Notes: generated by a model not told the origin, from the sequence alone. Positions 16,543 to 24,356 are shown, counted from the first letter of the stretch. The stretch: 64,000 bases of DNA from Microbacterium sufflavum (GCF_023091155.1 NZ_JAHWXK010000001.1:1178001-1242000); one strand, 5' to 3'. Numbers and translations: made by a program.

Positions 16543-17420
16543 CCCTCGTCTCCGCCAGAGAACTCGTCACCGCCGCCTCGGACGCCGGAACCGGCATCGG
16601 CGCGTTCAACGTGATCCACCTCGAGACCGCGGAGGGCCTGGTTCGCGCCGCCGCCCTCGCGGGACTCCCGGTGATCCTGCAGATCTCGCAGAACTGCGCC
16701 GACTATCACGGCGGCCTGGAGCCCATCGCGCTCGCCTCGCTCGCGCTGGCCCGCCGGGCGGAGACACCGGTCGCGGTGCACCTCGACCACGCCGAACGAC
16801 CGGAGCTGGTCGACGAGGCCGTCGCGCTCGGCTTCGGCTCCGTCATGTTCGACGGCGGCGCGCTGCCCTACGACGAGAACGTCGCGCTGACGGCCGAGGT
16901 CGCCGCGCGCGCACACCGGGCTGGCGTGTTCGTGGAGGGCGAGCTGGGCGAGGTGGGCGGCAAGGACGGCGCGCACGCACCCGGAGTGCGCACCGACCCC
17001 GACGAGGCCAGGGCCTTCGTGGCCGCGACCGGGGTGGACGCCCTCGCGGTGGCGGTCGGCTCGTCGCACGCCATGACCGACCGCACGGCGTCGCTCGACC
17101 TCGACCTCATCGCGCGGCTACGGGCGGCACTGCGCGGCGCCGGGGCGGCCGGGGCGGACGTGCCCCTCGTGCTGCACGGCTCGTCCGGGGTGGCCGACGC
17201 CGTGATCGCCGACGCGGTGCGGGCGGGCATGACCAAGATCAACGTCTCGACCCATCTGAACGGCTTCTTCACGCGGGCCGTGCGCGATGTGCTGGACCGC
17301 GACGAGCGGCTGGTCGACTCCCGGAAGTACCTCGCACCCGCCCGCGACGCGCTGGCGCAGGAGGCGGCGCGGATGCTGCGGCTGTTCGCGCTGCAGACCG
17401 ACACGGCGGCCGCGGGATGA
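16539..17420 (+). CDS. Class II ketose-bisphosphate aldolase (GatY/KbaY-like)
   Basis: This 293-aa zinc aldolase cleaves ketohexose-1,6-bisphosphate to DHAP and glyceraldehyde-3-phosphate. Zinc and catalytic motifs are visible: HLDHAERPELVDEAV with the first zinc His and catalytic Asp, EGELGEVGGKDG, the His/Gly loop VLHGSSGV, and KINVSTHLN for phosphate binding. The length agrees with KbaY/GatY tagatose-bisphosphate aldolases, but fructose-bisphosphate is also possible. The GTG at 16539 overlaps the upstream stop and has AAAGGA nearby. This completes a short route from hexosamine to triose phosphates. Confidence 0.88.
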   Translation: MTLVSARELVTAASDAGTGIGAFNVIHLETAEGLVRAAALAGLPVILQISQNCADYHGGLEPIALASLALARRAETPVAVHLDHAERPELVDEAVALGFGSVMFDGGALPYDENVALTAEVAARAHRAGVFVEGELGEVGGKDGAHAPGVRTDPDEARAFVAATGVDALAVAVGSSHAMTDRTASLDLDLIARLRAALRGAGAAGADVPLVLHGSSGVADAVIADAVRAGMTKINVSTHLNGFFTRAVRDVLDRDERLVDSRKYLAPARDALAQEAARMLRLFALQTDTAAAG

Positions 17421-17511
17421 GCGTGGCGGCGACAGGGCCGCAGGCGCTCGCGGTCGGCCGTCACCACGGAGGTCACGGGTTCCCGCCGCAGCACTCCTCC
17501 GGGAGCACGCG

Positions 17512-18288
17512 GTGAAGCGGGCGGCACGGCTGAACGCGATCCTCGACCTGCTCGCCGCCAGCGGTGAGGTCACGGTGGACGAGCTCGTCGACCGGTTCGG
17601 CGCCTCGCCGGCCACCACCCGCCGCGACCTCGACACCCTGGCCGAGCAGCGCCTGCTCACGCGCACGCACGGCGGTGCGGTGGCGCAGACGGTCGCCTAC
17701 GAGCTGCCCATCCGCTACAAGAGCCACCTGCGCACGCACGAGAAGGCGAGCATCGCCCAGGCCGCGGCCGACCTGGTGTCGCCCGGCATGGTGGTGGGTC
17801 TCTCCGGGGGCACCACGACGACCGCGATCGCGGCCGCCCTCGCCGCCAGGGAGGACCTGGCCGCCGACGGCGGCGTCACGGTCGTCACGAACGCGGTCAA
17901 CATCGCGGCACAGCTCGCCACGCGGCCCGACATCAAGGTCGTGGTCACCGGCGGCGTCATCCACTCCCGCACGTACGAGCTCGTGGGGCCGTTCGTGGAA
18001 CAGCTGCTGCGCGGGGTGCGGCTCGACATCGCGTTCCTGGGCGTGAACGGCATGGACGCCGCGGCGGGTGCCACCACGCAGGACGAGCGCGAGGCCGCCG
18101 TGAACCGCATGATGGCCGAGCGTGCCCGGCGCGCGGTCGTGGTGACCGACGGCAGCAAGCTCGGCGTCGAGGCGTTCTCCGCGGTGGGCGGACCCGAGCT
18201 GTTCCACACCGTCATCACCGACCGCGGGGCCGAGCCCGCGCTGGTCGAGGCGCTGCGCAACGCCGGGTACGTCGTGCTCCTCGCCTGA
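17512..18288 (+). CDS. DeoR family transcriptional regulator
   Basis: This 258-aa regulator has an N-terminal HTH_DeoR domain (VTVDELVDRFGASPATTRRD, residues about 19-38, then RTHGGAV) and a DeoRC effector domain with GLSGGTTTTAIA and FLGVNGMDAAAGAT, which binds phosphosugars. The GTG at 17512 follows GGGAG. It is the last gene of the catabolic operon, 91 bp after the aldolase, and is the obvious local regulator of both arms through the CAAA repeats at 13564-13586. The final codons and stop lie inside a 25-bp sequence that is repeated at 18902-18926, beyond the toxin-antitoxin pair. Confidence 0.87.
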   Translation: MKRAARLNAILDLLAASGEVTVDELVDRFGASPATTRRDLDTLAEQRLLTRTHGGAVAQTVAYELPIRYKSHLRTHEKASIAQAAADLVSPGMVVGLSGGTTTTAIAAALAAREDLAADGGVTVVTNAVNIAAQLATRPDIKVVVTGGVIHSRTYELVGPFVEQLLRGVRLDIAFLGVNGMDAAAGATTQDEREAAVNRMMAERARRAVVVTDGSKLGVEAFSAVGGPELFHTVITDRGAEPALVEALRNAGYVVLLA

Positions 18289-18298
18289 GCCCGCGCGG
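18274..18298. repeat. 25-bp direct repeat, copy 1 (3' end of deoR)
   Basis: This 25-bp sequence covers the last four codons and stop of the DeoR gene plus 10 bp beyond. An identical copy lies at 18902-18926, just after the toxin gene. Identity begins and ends sharply at both copies. Confidence 0.9.
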
Positions 18299-18307
18299 CG
18301 GGGGCTC
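18287..18307. terminator. Possible terminator hairpin after deoR
   Basis: GAGCCC and GGGCTC form a 6-bp stem around a 9-nt loop, starting within the deoR stop codon and ending just before the antitoxin -10 box. The short stem makes this a weak prediction. Confidence 0.35.
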
Positions 18308-18309
18308 GG

Positions 18310-18315
18310 TATACT
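18310..18315 (+). promoter_or_regulatory. -10 box for the MazEF-like module
   Basis: TATACT ends 6 nt before the antitoxin ATG at 18322, predicting a leaderless transcript. Confidence 0.6.
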
Positions 18316-18321
18316 GAAAGT

Positions 18322-18555
18322 ATGACCACGACGATCAAGGTGAGTGACGAGCTCCGCGATCGGCTGAAGGATCAGGCGGCTCGCGACGGGCTGACACTGG
18401 GCGCTCACCTCGCCCATCTCGCCGACGCCGAGGATCGCCGCCGACGCCTCGAGTCGCTGCGCACGGCGGTCGCCCTCTCCTCTCCCGAGGACGCCGCTTC
18501 GCATGCGGCCGAGACGGCGGCGTGGGAGCGGGTCGAATCGGCAGACGCCTCCTGA
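18322..18555 (+). CDS. Antitoxin of MazEF-like pair (RHH-like)
   Basis: This 77-aa acidic protein begins MTTTIKVSDELRDRLKD, a ribbon-helix-helix-like DNA-binding start, with a helical, Asp/Glu-rich C-terminus (VALSSPEDAASHAAETAAW) that would wrap the toxin. It resembles mycobacterial MazE/VapB-type antitoxins. The stop overlaps the toxin ATG (TGATG at 18553-18557), the usual coupling in such pairs. It probably autoregulates its own promoter. The module stands alone between the sugar operon and the CHAT operon. Confidence 0.78.
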   Translation: MTTTIKVSDELRDRLKDQAARDGLTLGAHLAHLADAEDRRRRLESLRTAVALSSPEDAASHAAETAAWERVESADAS

Positions 18556-18899
18556 TGGCAGACCCTGATCTCGCCCCCGGAGTGATCGTCTGGGTGTCGT
18601 TGGAACCGGTGCGCGGCCGCGAACAGGGTGGACACCGACCCGTCCTCCTCGTCGCCTCCGCCGGGTATCTGGACGCCGTCACCACCCTGGTGATCGGCTT
18701 GCCGATCACCACGACCGACCGTGGGTGGCCCAATCACATCCGCATCGACGGGCCGAGCGGACTGGACCGTCCGTCCTGGGTCATGACCGAGCAGCCGCGC
18801 ACGCTCACGCGGGAACGGATCACGGGCGTCGCGGGGAGGGTGTCCGCGGACTGTCTCGCCTCCGTCCGGCTGTGGCTGGGAGACTTCCTCGACCTGTGA
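18555..18899 (+). CDS. mazF: MazF/PemK-family toxin
   Basis: This 114-aa protein is a PemK/MazF-fold endoribonuclease, expected to cleave mRNA at short specific sequences and halt growth. Family features are GVIVWVSLEPVRGREQGGHRPVLLVAS (beta strands with the Arg and the Pro/Leu-rich strand), TTLVIGLPITTTDRGWPNH and the late segment VMTEQPRTLTRERI, where MazF proteins carry the Thr/Ser and Gln that contact RNA. The ATG at 18555 overlaps the antitoxin stop; an upstream in-frame start is unlikely. Right after the stop comes the second copy of the 25-bp repeat. Confidence 0.82.
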   Translation: MADPDLAPGVIVWVSLEPVRGREQGGHRPVLLVASAGYLDAVTTLVIGLPITTTDRGWPNHIRIDGPSGLDRPSWVMTEQPRTLTRERITGVAGRVSADCLASVRLWLGDFLDL

Positions 18900-18901
18900 C
18901 G

Positions 18902-18926
18902 GTGCTCCTCGCCTGAGCCCGCGCGG
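18902..18926. repeat. 25-bp direct repeat, copy 2
   Basis: Identical to 18274-18298, including a non-functional copy of the last deoR codons and stop. The two copies bracket the toxin-antitoxin pair and define a 628-bp cassette (18299-18926). Confidence 0.9.
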
Positions 18927-19164
18927 GCGCACCCCAAGGGCCCCGGCGTCCCCAGATCGCCGAGGCCCTGTGAGGTGTCGCGGCTGCATCCGCGGCTCCC
19001 CAGAGCAGTTGGTGTCCCTGTCGTGCGCGCTCCCCAGTGCGCTGTTTCCCCAGATCCGACGGCGCCTCCCTCGCGCCTCCTCCTTCGAGGCCCTTCGCCT
19101 GCGACACCTTCCGAAGAACAGGAGTCACCGCCTGCGGTTCTGATACACCGATTGGAGAAAAAGG
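18927..19164. other. Intergenic region between toxin gene and CHAT gene
   Basis: No gene is supported. CCCCAG occurs four times at uneven spacing (first near 18950, last near 19050), too irregular to call a repeat array. The region is the shared 3' end of convergent transcripts, and no strong terminator stem was found. Confidence 0.4.
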
Positions 19165-21612
19165 TCAGAATCCGTCGCCGTGGCACTGGAACGGCGCGAT
19201 CACGCCCGTCGTGACGGCCGCGGAGGCCAGGGCGTCCGCCGGTGCAGCGCCCTCGGTCAGCCCGGCGTGCACGGCCGCCAGCAGCTCGCACGCATCGTCG
19301 TCGGGCACCGCGACGGGGGCCGCGATCACGCACTCGGTGCCCGCGTGCAACCACACCCGCGTCATGCCCAGCGCCTCCTCCCCCCAGCGCACCGACGAGC
19401 GCCCCAGCTCACACGCCGACAGGATCACGGTGCGCGGCGCCCGCGGGATCAGGTCCACGTCGTAGCCGAACAGCGTGCCGTCGCTCAGCTCGAACCCGGA
19501 GAACAGGGGGTTGTCGACCGCGTGCCGTCCGTGCGCCGCGATGTGCAGCAGCTCCGCGTCGCCCGCGAGGGTCGTCACCGCACCCACCGTCGCCTCCGCA
19601 CCCTCGTACACGCGCGTCGAGGCACGGTCCGTCCAGGCCGAGGCCGCACGCTGCACCTCCTCGCCCGCGCGGCGCACGCGAGGACCGGCGGCGAAGCCCA
19701 CGACGGGCGACGCGGCGCGCGGTGCCCGGTCGGCTCCGAGCCACCGCGACACCGACGTGACGAGCGTGAACGGCAACCCGCGCATGCCGGGCAGCATGGC
19801 CCACGGCACGCCCCCGAGGATGCCGGGCACCGTGATCGCCACGCGCGACGCCCGCGGCACGGCCCGCCGCAGCGGTGCGAGCAGCCCCGCGTCGAGCAGC
19901 TCCAGCCGCGCGACGAGGGACCGCTGCGTGACCGCACCCATCGCACCGCCGCGGGTGAGAGCGGCCATGTCGAGGTCGGCCCGCAGCCCGTCGAGCGCCG
20001 CCCGCACCCGCGGCCAGTCCAGCTCCACGATGCGCGCCCGGCCCTCGGTCACCGCCACGGCGTGCAGCTCGGAGCCGGTGAAGACGTAGGAGAACACCGC
20101 GGTGTCGCGCGGGAGGAGTGCAGACGCCGCCGCCAGGCCGAGCCGCTCGCGCGCGGCGCCGGAGCCGGTCGCCGTCCACTGCCTCTCGCGCACCCGGTCG
20201 CGCAGCATCCGCACCCGCGCGTCGGTCGTCCAGTCGGCACCCGCGAGCTCTGCCCGCAGCATCCGCAGCTCCGCCAGGTCCGCCGCCAGGTCCGCGTCGT
20301 GCGGGGGCCGCACCGGCGCGACCTGCTGGCTGAGGTGACGCGCCCGCTCCGACCACTCGAACAGGGTCTCCGGGTCGCCGAGGCGCGCCGCCGCCGTGAG
20401 CCCGGTGAACACGAGGTCGCTCGCGTGCATCGCGACCGAGGCCTGCAGGTCGAGCGCGCCGAACGACTGCTGCCATGACGACAGCAGGTCGAGGCCCTCG
20501 CCCGCGGCCCGCAGCGCCGCCCGGTCGCGGCCTCGGTGCAGGGCCCTCGCTGCCCGCACCTCGTGGACGCGCAGCCGCAGGGGCGTGGGGGCGGACGCGG
20601 CGATGCGGGGCAGCCGCCCGGCTCCCTCGCGCCGTGCGGTCAGGCGCAGCGCCGTCGCCTCGGTGCGGAATCCGCTGCGGTCGAGGTCACGGGCGACACG
20701 CTCGAACTCCTCGGCCGGGATCGCCCGGTCGGGGTGGGCGCGCTGCCGTGCCTCCAGTCGCACGGCCTCGGCCCGCGCCGTCCACCCCGGTGTCGCCAGG
20801 GCGGTGAACCGTCGGGCGGCCAGACGTGCCGCGCGTTCGGCGGCCGCGGGATCATGGCGCAGCAGTGACCGCGCCAGGTGGAACTCCGCCTCGCCGCGCG
20901 CCTGCCGCATGCGCTGCGCCCCGAACTGCACGGCCACCCGCCCGAGCAGCACCTCCGCCTCGGTCGTCAGGCCCGCGTCGCGGAGCACCTCGGCCCGATC
21001 GAGGTCGGCGATCGCGGCGGCCAGGTCGCTCGCCTCCGCCAGGGCGGGGCGGGAGCGGGTCATGAGCGCGAGGGCGCCCACGAGGTCGCCGCCCAGCAGC
21101 GCCGCGTAGCCCAGGTTGTGCGTGGCCTCGGCGACCGGGCCGCGGGCGTCATGCGCCTGATACACGGCGAGGGCGCGGCGGAGGTCGGCGACGCACGCGT
21201 CGAGCTCGTGGCGCTGCATGCGCACGACCGAGCGGTTCATCAGGCAGTTCGCGAGCTCGGTGCTCTCGGTCCCCGCGGCGGAGAGCGCGTCGATGGCGCG
21301 GGAGAGCTCGGCCTCGGCCTCGGGCAGTCGTCCGCGGTGCATGAGCAGGGTGCCGAGCTGGCCGCCGAGCAGCGCCACCGTCTCGGGCTGCAGTCCCGCG
21401 CGCGCGAGGGCCGCCCGGCACAGTTCCTCGGCGGCCGCGGGGTCACCGGTCTGCGTCAGCACGTACGCGCGGGTGCCGTCGATCCGGGCGCGCAACTCGG
21501 GGTCGTCGGTGCGCGCGGCCGCGGCGTCGAGGGCACGGCGGGCCTGCGCGAACCGTCGCGTGTTCGCCGCGTCGACGCCGCGCCGATGCAGCTCGCTCGC
21601 GGACAGGGGCAT
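19165..21612 (-). CDS. CHAT-domain protease with TPR repeats
   Basis: This 815-aa protein has tetratricopeptide-like helical repeats across about residues 1-430 (for example ANTRRFAQARRALDAAAA, LMHRGRLPEAEAELSRAID and EATHNLGYAALLGGD) and a C-terminal CHAT domain (about residues 495-815). CHAT domains are caspase-related cysteine proteases. The catalytic His lies in LLHIAAHGRHA (H694) and the Cys in VILSACELGRSS (C734), so the enzyme looks active. No signal peptide or membrane segment is seen. It follows the subtilase gene by 45 bp and is last in the sigma/151-aa/subtilase/CHAT operon. In other bacteria TPR-CHAT proteins act as triggered effectors or signalling proteases; a substrate here is unknown. 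Confidence 0.88.
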   Translation of the reverse strand: MPLSASELHRRGVDAANTRRFAQARRALDAAAARTDDPELRARIDGTRAYVLTQTGDPAAAEELCRAALARAGLQPETVALLGGQLGTLLMHRGRLPEAEAELSRAIDALSAAGTESTELANCLMNRSVVRMQRHELDACVADLRRALAVYQAHDARGPVAEATHNLGYAALLGGDLVGALALMTRSRPALAEASDLAAAIADLDRAEVLRDAGLTTEAEVLLGRVAVQFGAQRMRQARGEAEFHLARSLLRHDPAAAERAARLAARRFTALATPGWTARAEAVRLEARQRAHPDRAIPAEEFERVARDLDRSGFRTEATALRLTARREGAGRLPRIAASAPTPLRLRVHEVRAARALHRGRDRAALRAAGEGLDLLSSWQQSFGALDLQASVAMHASDLVFTGLTAAARLGDPETLFEWSERARHLSQQVAPVRPPHDADLAADLAELRMLRAELAGADWTTDARVRMLRDRVRERQWTATGSGAARERLGLAAASALLPRDTAVFSYVFTGSELHAVAVTEGRARIVELDWPRVRAALDGLRADLDMAALTRGGAMGAVTQRSLVARLELLDAGLLAPLRRAVPRASRVAITVPGILGGVPWAMLPGMRGLPFTLVTSVSRWLGADRAPRAASPVVGFAAGPRVRRAGEEVQRAASAWTDRASTRVYEGAEATVGAVTTLAGDAELLHIAAHGRHAVDNPLFSGFELSDGTLFGYDVDLIPRAPRTVILSACELGRSSVRWGEEALGMTRVWLHAGTECVIAAPVAVPDDDACELLAAVHAGLTEGAAPADALASAAVTTGVIAPFQCHGDGF

Positions 21613-21657
21613 CCGTCCAGGATGCCGTGCCGCGACCCCGGTGGGGAAGAGTGCGGG

Positions 21658-23229
21658 TCAGCCGCGGTCGTGCGGGTCGGGGAGCTCGGCGAGCACGGCG
21701 GACACGGCCTTCGCCGCCGCGGCCGGGGTCGCGCCCGCCACCGGGACGGCCCCGAGCTCCGCCGCGATGCGACCGGCGAGGTACGGCGCTGCGAACGACG
21801 TGCCGCTCCAGACCGCGAAGCCGCCCCGGTAGTCGTCGGGGTCGAGCGTCTCGCGCACCAGGCCGTCGACGTCGGCCCTGGTCGCCGCCTGGGCACCGCC
21901 GACGAACGCGGGCGAGGTGCTGACGACCGCCGCGCCCGGGGCGTACACGTGCACCCAGGGCCCGACGTTGGAGAACAGCGCGACCGAGCGCGACGACGGG
22001 TTGAGGGCGCCGACGGCCACGTGCGGTGCGCCCTTGTCGGCGGGCAGCCCGTTGTCGGCTCCCGGCCACGGCCACAGCGACGCCGGGAAGGACGGCCGGT
22101 CGATCGCGTCGTTGCCGGCCGAGCACACGACCACGCAGCCGAGCTCGCGCGCCTTCGCCAGCAGCTCGTACAGCGTGCGGCTGAACAGCCCGTCGGTCGG
22201 GGTCTCGTGGTAGTAGCTGAGCGACAGGTTGAGCACGTCGATGGGGAAGCCCGTCTTCGGGTCCTCCCGGTGCCGGCGCAGCAGCTCCACCACCTGCGCC
22301 ACGGTCTCCAGCAGGGTGCTCTCGTCGACCACTCCGAGCGCGCCGGCCACCCGGATCGACAGGATGTCGGCGTCGGGTGCGGTCTGCCGCACGATCCCGG
22401 AGATGAACGTGCCGTGCCCGGCCACCGCGTCGATCTCGCCGTCGAGCTGGCCGTACAGGTCGGGGTAGCGTTCGGGGTCGGCGTCGTCGGTGAGCCCGAC
22501 CGGGACGCCGTCGAGCTCGATGTGCCGCGTGACGATGTCGGACGGCAGCCAGGCGTGCTCGCCGCAGCCCGTGTCGAGCACCGCGACGACCGGGCGTCGT
22601 CCGCGCTTCGGCGCTGGAGCGCGCACGGGCGCGGGCCCCAGCCACGAGACGGGCTGCCGTGCCCCGCGGCCCGGCTCCAGATAGTCGTCGCTGCCGCCGG
22701 TGCCCGCACCCGCGCCGCGCACGGGGTTGGTGCGGGTGAACGGGTTGGTGCGTGTGAACGGGTTCGTGCGCGTGAAGGGGTTGAGGCCGACGGGGTCGAT
22801 CGACAGCACGTGCTCGAGGCTCGTGCGCGGCATGGTCGACCGCGACAGGCGCCGTGCCCGCTGCAGCACCCGCCAGGCGTCCGGCGCCACGGGCGACTCG
22901 CCCCTGGCCGGCTCGTCGGGCGTGGTCAGGCGCGCGCGCAGGAACCCGGCGACGCCCGGTACCAGCTCGTCGCCGCCGGCCTCGCGCTCCGCCGATTCGA
23001 TCTCGAGCCGCCAGCCGAAGGTGTCGGCGGCGTCGCGCAGCGTGCGCACCTCGCGGTCGTATGCCTCCTGGTCACCGACGGTGCGCGTGATCAGCAGGCG
23101 TTCGGGCAGGTACGCGGTAGGGAAGGCGCGGATGCCGTCCACGGGTTCCGTGCTCGGGTCGAGAGCGGTGCCGCGGCGGATCGATCCCTCCGCGCGGTCC
23201 TGCCACGTCCATCCCTGGGGCTGCTCCAT
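21658..23229 (-). CDS. Subtilisin-like serine protease (S8) with NPFTRT repeats
   Basis: This 523-aa protein has an N-terminal region of about 145 residues with no known fold by eye, a repeat linker, and an S8 peptidase domain (about residues 213-500). The catalytic triad is intact: Asp219 in VAVLDTGCG, His272 in GHGTFISGI and Ser478 in SGTSFAAPY, with oxyanion Asn373 in SAGND. Three perfect NPFTRT units plus NP occupy residues 150-169. No signal peptide or C-terminal anchor is visible, so it is probably intracellular, unlike most subtilases and mycosins. The gene is 36 bp after the 151-aa protein gene and 45 bp before the CHAT gene. It may process the CHAT protein, an inhibitor or itself; this is inference. 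Confidence 0.88.
   Translation of the reverse strand: MEQPQGWTWQDRAEGSIRRGTALDPSTEPVDGIRAFPTAYLPERLLITRTVGDQEAYDREVRTLRDAADTFGWRLEIESAEREAGGDELVPGVAGFLRARLTTPDEPARGESPVAPDAWRVLQRARRLSRSTMPRTSLEHVLSIDPVGLNPFTRTNPFTRTNPFTRTNPVRGAGAGTGGSDDYLEPGRGARQPVSWLGPAPVRAPAPKRGRRPVVAVLDTGCGEHAWLPSDIVTRHIELDGVPVGLTDDADPERYPDLYGQLDGEIDAVAGHGTFISGIVRQTAPDADILSIRVAGALGVVDESTLLETVAQVVELLRRHREDPKTGFPIDVLNLSLSYYHETPTDGLFSRTLYELLAKARELGCVVVCSAGNDAIDRPSFPASLWPWPGADNGLPADKGAPHVAVGALNPSSRSVALFSNVGPWVHVYAPGAAVVSTSPAFVGGAQAATRADVDGLVRETLDPDDYRGGFAVWSGTSFAAPYLAGRIAAELGAVPVAGATPAAAAKAVSAVLAELPDPHDRG
22729..22782 (-). repeat. Three 18-bp tandem repeats encoding NPFTRT
   Basis: Three in-frame 18-bp units encode NPFTRT within the subtilase, just ahead of the catalytic domain, followed by a partial NP. 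The units differ by synonymous changes only, so the peptide is conserved. Confidence 0.9.
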
Positions 23230-23265
23230 CGGTCATCCTCTCCGTGCGGGCTCCATCGCCCGCCG

Positions 23266-23721
23266 TCACAGCTCGAACTGCGGGGTCTCCAGCGTGCGTT
23301 CCTCGTCGCCGTCGAGCGTGGTCAGCCGCACGCGGCTGAGCCCGGGCGGGACGTCGTCGAACTGGAAGCGCCCGGTCTCCGCGGGCGTCGTGGTGCGCGT
23401 GCGGTCGCCCTGGGCCAGCACGATCCGCGCGGCGGTGGTGTCGACCCAGCCGTCGACGCGGCGCCGTCCGGACGCGGTGGTGGTCACGTGCAGCAGGATG
23501 CTCGTGGTGCCGTCGCTGAACTGCAGCGTGAGCGCGTCGGCGTCTCCCCGCACGGCGCCGAGCTGCCCCTCCACGAGGGTCAGCAGCGCGTACTCGCGGT
23601 TGAGCCCGTCGGCGGCGACCGCGGCGACCATGCGGTCGATCAGTCCGGCCGGCACCGGGTCGATCTCGTCCCACACGGTGCGCAGGCGCGCGAACAGGCG
23701 GGCGTCGTCGTGATCGCTCAT
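23266..23721 (-). CDS. 151-aa protein of the sigma/subtilase/CHAT operon
   Basis: I do not recognise a named family. The N-terminal half is helical and acidic (ARLRTVWDEIDPVPAGLID, then NREYALLTLVEGQLG), and the C-terminal half is a run of beta strands with FQFDDVPPGLSRVRL and TPQFEL, like a carboxypeptidase-regulatory-like or Ig-like sandwich. There is no signal peptide, membrane helix or zinc anti-sigma motif (HxxxCxxC). Its ATG at 23721 overlaps the sigma gene stop (ATGA), so the two are translationally coupled, which suggests a stoichiometric partner. An unconventional anti-sigma or adaptor role is possible but unproven. Confidence 0.75.
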   Translation of the reverse strand: MSDHDDARLFARLRTVWDEIDPVPAGLIDRMVAAVAADGLNREYALLTLVEGQLGAVRGDADALTLQFSDGTTSILLHVTTTASGRRRVDGWVDTTAARIVLAQGDRTRTTTPAETGRFQFDDVPPGLSRVRLTTLDGDEERTLETPQFEL

Positions 23722-24356
23722 GAGCGTCCCCCTCCGGTGTGCGGCGCCGGGGCGTCGAGCAGGTCGCGCAGCTTGGCGAGGCACCGGCTGCGGGTCGGCC
23801 CGATGCTGCCGACGGGCATGCCGAGGTCGGTCGCGAGGCGGGCGTAGTCGGGACGGTCGTCGAAGGCGATCACGCGGAGCAGGCGCTGGCACCGCTCGGT
23901 CAGGCGGCGCACGGCGAGCCAGAGTCGGCGGTTCTCGTCGCCGAGCGTCGCGTGGTCCTCGGCCGAGGCCTGTTCGGGCAGGAGGGTGTCGAGGTCGTCG
24001 GCCTCGGTCGTGGCGATGCGGCCGTTGGCCTTCGCGGCCTTCCACGCCTCGCGGCGGGCGGTCGTGGTGAGCCAGGCCGACACGGCGCGCGGGTCGGCGA
24101 TCGAGCCCTGACCGCGGACGAGCCGCAGCCACGTGGTCTGCACCACGTCTTCCGCGAGGGTGCGTTCGAGCCCGTAGGCGCGGACGACGTGCCAGAGCAC
24201 GGGCGACAGCAGTCGCACGAGCTCATCCATCGCGCGGCCGTCGCCTTCGCGCCATGCGCCGAACAGGTCAGCGGCACGTTCCCACCGTGCCCGGCCGTCG
24301 TCGGATGCAGGATCGAGGGGGGCGGCGCCGGAGGCACCGTCGATCATGAAGCCCAT
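23718..24356 (-). CDS. Sigma-70 family RNA polymerase sigma factor
   Basis: This 212-aa protein has sigma region 2 (LVRLLSPVLWHVVRAY, ERTLAEDVVQTTWLRLVRG, then ADPRAVSAWLTTTARREAW) and region 4 (RRLTERCQRLLRVIAF, YARLATDLGMPVGSIGPTRSRCLAKLRDLL). Regions 1 and 3 are missing, as in ECF factors. The ATG at 24356 is preferred, with TAGGTG upstream; an ATG three codons later is possible. It is first in the operon with the 151-aa, subtilase and CHAT genes and probably transcribes this operon itself. No recognisable anti-sigma factor with a membrane helix is adjacent, so control may act through the partner proteins. Confidence 0.85.
   Translation of the reverse strand: MGFMIDGASGAAPLDPASDDGRARWERAADLFGAWREGDGRAMDELVRLLSPVLWHVVRAYGLERTLAEDVVQTTWLRLVRGQGSIADPRAVSAWLTTTARREAWKAAKANGRIATTEADDLDTLLPEQASAEDHATLGDENRRLWLAVRRLTERCQRLLRVIAFDDRPDYARLATDLGMPVGSIGPTRSRCLAKLRDLLDAPAPHTGGGRS

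Noticed and set aside
18927..19164. Repeated CCCCAG hexamers as a repeat array or integration remnant
   Set aside because: Spacing is irregular and flanks are not conserved, so this is likely chance.
20878..23847. A long plus-strand open frame opposite the CHAT and subtilase genes
   Set aside because: Its translation is Arg/Gly/Val-rich with no domain, while the minus-strand genes have intact catalytic motifs.
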